The notes under the pieces: model-generated
The model's database searches: none
The model's input: only the letters and a program-made list of their open reading frames with translations
What the model was told of the DNA's origin: nothing
Assembly (NCBI GenBank): GCA_947495775.1
Contig: CANMAQ010000020.1
Coordinates: 1 to 64,000 of the forward strand
Length of the DNA stretch: 64,000 bases
Origin: Jejuia algarum
GTDB taxonomy: Bacteria; Bacteroidota; Bacteroidia; Flavobacteriales; Flavobacteriaceae
Direction of reading: 5' to 3'
Part shown: piece after piece, positions 61,342-64,000 of the stretch
How the letters are laid out: each line of letters begins with the position of its first letter
Numbering within the stretch: the stretch's first letter is position 1
Translations under genes and position numbers: made by a program

Positions 61342-64000
61342 ATGAAAACAAAATTCAATGGAATTTTAACATTGTTATTGCTATTTGTTGCGCATTTTTC
61401 TTTTGCACAAGAACAAACAATCTCTGGTAAAATTCTTAGTGAAGATGGTTTACCACTCTCTGGTACAACAATTTTAATTAAAGATTCATTTAAAGGTGTG
61501 ACAGCAAATTTTGATGGCAATTATACCATTAAAGCAAAACAGGGACAGATACTTGTGTTTAGTTACATAGGTTACATCTCCCAACAGGTACTAATTGAAA
61601 ACACAGACACCATTAACATCACCCTTCAAACAGATACTTCTGGCCTTGAAGAAGTTGTAGTGGTTGCCTATGGTACGCAAAAAAGAGAAGCCTTAACTGG
61701 AGCTATAGGTACTATTAAAGCTGCTTCAATAGAAACACAACAAGTTACATCTCCCTTAAGGGCTTTACAAGGTGTGGTTCCTGGTGTGAATTTAATTACA
61801 CAGGGCGGACAACCTGGTAACGATCCCCAAATACGCATAAGAGGTTTCTCTAGTTTAAATGCAGATCAAGGCCCTTTAATTATAGTAGATGGCGTGCAAT
61901 TTAATGGTAATATTAATACCATAAGTCAAGATCAAATAGAATCTATTTCTGTGTTAAAAGACGCTTCAGCAGCTTCCCTCTATGGTTCTAGAGGTGCTAA
62001 TGGTGTTATTGTAATCACTACAAAAACAGGAAAACGCAATACCAAACCAAAAATTACTTTACGTTCTCAATTTGGTATTTCAAACCCATCTGTAGGCATA
62101 CAGTCTACAGTAGGTACCGAAGACTATCTTAAGCTCGCATGGCAAGCTCAAAGAAATAGCAACCAATTTTTATTTGGTCAGACAGCAGCAGAAGCTGCAG
62201 CCAATGCATCAAATGATTTAATTCCAAGCTTAGGAGGTTATAATCCTTATAATGTTACAAATCCTATTGATGAAAACGGAAATTTAGTGGCTGGTGCAAA
62301 TTTATTATGGGAAACGGATTGGGAAGACGAAGTATTTAATAATGATGCGTTTAGAATTAACCACAATTTGAGCATTAGTGGGAGTACAAAAAATACAGGT
62401 TATTTTTTCTCTCTCGATTATTTAGATCAAGAAGGTCCTGTAATCGTATCCGACTTTGAAAGAATTGCGACGCGATTAAATTTAGAATCACAGATAAACG
62501 ATTGGATGCGTGTTGGTATTAAAAATAGTTTTTCAAGGTCTGACTCTAATAACCCAGACCAAACTTCAAGTAGTACAACGCAAGCCATTAGTTGGATCTA
62601 TGGTCTTTCTAGCCTCTACCCCGTATTTGTTAGAGATGAAAATGGTGCATTGATATTAGATGATAACGGTCAAACTATTTTCGATCTTGGTAACGGTAAC
62701 GGAAGGCCCTTAAGCCAAGCTCTAAACTCTACAAGACCTCCAAGATCTGGAGAACATATACTCGCTTCTATTTTATTGGGAGATGAACAGCGTATTAGTA
62801 CGAATTATGTTGGTAACGCTTTTGCTGAGATTAAATTATTAAAAGGCCTTTCGTTTAGAACCACATTTTCTTATGAAAACTTTGTACTTGATGCCTTTAG
62901 TTTCAACGATGATGAAATTGGAGCTGCTTCTGAAGTGAATGGTAGAGTAATTGAAGACATTACAACAACGACAACTTTCAACACCATTCAAGCTTTTAAC
63001 TACACTACAAGTTTTGCCAAAAAGCACCATTTAAATATTGATCTTATAACGGAAGCTTTTACAAGAACAGTGGATCGCGTTATGGCTGTTGGCACTGGTT
63101 TTTTACCTGGTCAAACGAATTTAGGGGCTGCCACACAACCAGAAGATGTCTCTGGTAATGAAAACTCTGAACGTTTAAATAGTTACCTCTCTAGAATTGC
63201 TTATAATTATGACAATAAGTATTTCTTAGAAGTTTCTGGACGAGCAGATGGTTCTAGTCGTTTTAACCCTGATGAACGTTGGGGTAATTTCTATTCTGTA
63301 GGTGGAAGTTGGCTTATTTCAAAAGAAACTTTTATGTCTAATCTCAGTGCTATAAGCTATCTTAAATTAAGAGCTTCACATGGTCTGTTAGGTAATAATA
63401 GAGTGGGCGCTAATGGAGATAATTTTTTCCCTTCACAATCCGTGTTTCAATCTGGTTTTCCTAACGAAGGTATCCCTGGTGTTATCCTTCAAGGCGCATC
63501 CGATGCCAATTTAACTTGGGAATCAACGCGTTCTTCTAACATCGGTATTGATTTTAGCATCTTTAAAAATGCATTATCTGGGACAATCGATTATTACAAT
63601 AAGGAATCTTTAAATTTAATTTATAACTTCCCTCTTGCAGCTTCAACAGGTGTTGCCACTATACTCACTAATGATGCTAGAGTTAGAAATTACGGTTTAG
63701 AAGTTGCACTAAATTCGCAAATTTTTAACAAACCTAATTTTCAATGGAACGTAGGTGTTAACTTTTCTTTAGATCGCAACGAAATTACAGAGTTGCCGCA
63801 AGATCAATTTATAAATGGCAATCAGCTTTGGAAAGAAGGGAATTCCATTTTCGATTTCTTTATTAGAGAATGGGCAGGTGTTGATCCTGAAACAGGTTTC
63901 GGTACTTGGTTTATAGACGACCTAGATGCACAAGGCAACGTCGTTGGTAGATCAACCACCTTTAACTTCGATAGTGCTACGAGGTATGAAACTGGTAAAT
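61342..64000 (+). CDS. SusC/RagA-family TonB-linked receptor, 3' truncated by window
   Basis: 886 codons are visible with no stop; the gene continues past the window end. The signal peptide (about 1-22, FSFAQ) is followed by a carboxypeptidase-like domain (about 23-105: ISGKILSEDGLPLSGTTILI, DGNYTIKAKQG). The SusC plug (about 110-225) has LEEVVVVAYGTQKREALTGA, LQGVVPGVNLITQGGQPGN and ASAASLYGSRGANGVIVITT. The barrel includes GRADGSSRFNPDERWGNFYS. The family imports glycans or peptides with a SusD partner, expected downstream. The ATG at 61342 gives a proper signal peptide. No regulator is adjacent in the window. Confidence 0.95.
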   Translation, partial: MKTKFNGILTLLLLFVAHFSFAQEQTISGKILSEDGLPLSGTTILIKDSFKGVTANFDGNYTIKAKQGQILVFSYIGYISQQVLIENTDTINITLQTDTSGLEEVVVVAYGTQKREALTGAIGTIKAASIETQQVTSPLRALQGVVPGVNLITQGGQPGNDPQIRIRGFSSLNADQGPLIIVDGVQFNGNINTISQDQIESISVLKDASAASLYGSRGANGVIVITTKTGKRNTKPKITLRSQFGISNPSVGIQSTVGTEDYLKLAWQAQRNSNQFLFGQTAAEAAANASNDLIPSLGGYNPYNVTNPIDENGNLVAGANLLWETDWEDEVFNNDAFRINHNLSISGSTKNTGYFFSLDYLDQEGPVIVSDFERIATRLNLESQINDWMRVGIKNSFSRSDSNNPDQTSSSTTQAISWIYGLSSLYPVFVRDENGALILDDNGQTIFDLGNGNGRPLSQALNSTRPPRSGEHILASILLGDEQRISTNYVGNAFAEIKLLKGLSFRTTFSYENFVLDAFSFNDDEIGAASEVNGRVIEDITTTTTFNTIQAFNYTTSFAKKHHLNIDLITEAFTRTVDRVMAVGTGFLPGQTNLGAATQPEDVSGNENSERLNSYLSRIAYNYDNKYFLEVSGRADGSSRFNPDERWGNFYSVGGSWLISKETFMSNLSAISYLKLRASHGLLGNNRVGANGDNFFPSQSVFQSGFPNEGIPGVILQGASDANLTWESTRSSNIGIDFSIFKNALSGTIDYYNKESLNLIYNFPLAASTGVATILTNDARVRNYGLEVALNSQIFNKPNFQWNVGVNFSLDRNEITELPQDQFINGNQLWKEGNSIFDFFIREWAGVDPETGFGTWFIDDLDAQGNVVGRSTTFNFDSATRYETGK

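Overview
The window looks like a chromosomal segment of a low-GC marine-type Flavobacteriaceae (phylum Bacteroidota). The evidence is the set of family markers: type IX secretion (T9SS) C-terminal sorting domains, SusC/RagA and STN-type TonB receptors, ECF sigma/FecR pairs, TAnnTTTG promoters, the gene order rplQ-carA-eno-gltA, and the zinc-free forms of S14 and L36. No tRNA, rRNA, CRISPR array or intact transposase was seen.

Layout. 1-660: a terminator, then a frameshifted gene remnant. 665-9040: secreted proteins (M43 metallopeptidase, BNR/YCF48-repeat T9SS protein, very large reprolysin-type metallopeptidase with CUB and FnIII domains). Between them lies a divergent Fur-family regulator/MerC pair with a palindromic operator. 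9396-11003: DUF2911, DUF202 and queE. 11171-16306: a + strand run of HerA-like ATPase, lipoprotein, YitT, cupin, alpha/beta hydrolase and rluF. 16365-17644: PhyH-like dioxygenase and a small MscS-like channel, followed by a 169-bp MITE-like imperfect palindrome. 17949-20228: folD and ffh. 20680-29853: a regulated accessory locus of repeat lipoprotein, ECF sigma, FecR, STN-TonB receptor, DUF1800 and DUF1501. 29870-39172: argS, TPR histidine kinase, ctlX, gltA, eno and carA. 39459-59352: the ribosomal-protein superoperons, all on the minus strand. 59531-64000: an Omp85-like outer-membrane protein and a SusC-family receptor cut by the window end.

How genes work together. The ribosomal block runs rpsL-rpsG-fusA-rpsJ, then rplC to rpmD, rplO, secY, infA, rpmJ, rpsM, rpsK, rpsD, rpoA, rplQ. 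It is interrupted between rpsJ and rplC by about 2.3 kb carrying a beta-helix-like lipoprotein gene. rpsJ has its own terminator. rplC has its own strong promoter (TTTG-N19-TACTTTTG, almost identical to the rpsL promoter) and a three-hairpin leader ending in a terminator-like stem. The str and S10 parts are therefore separate transcription units here.

The best candidate for an undescribed system is 20.7-29.9 kb. The fecR operon and the divergent repeat-containing lipoprotein share the element GGTAGGG-N14-CTTGTTWTAT at matching positions. This suggests that the ECF sigma factor between them controls both, and perhaps also the DUF1800/DUF1501 export pair downstream. Functions for this locus are inference. 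The substrate cannot be read from the sequence.
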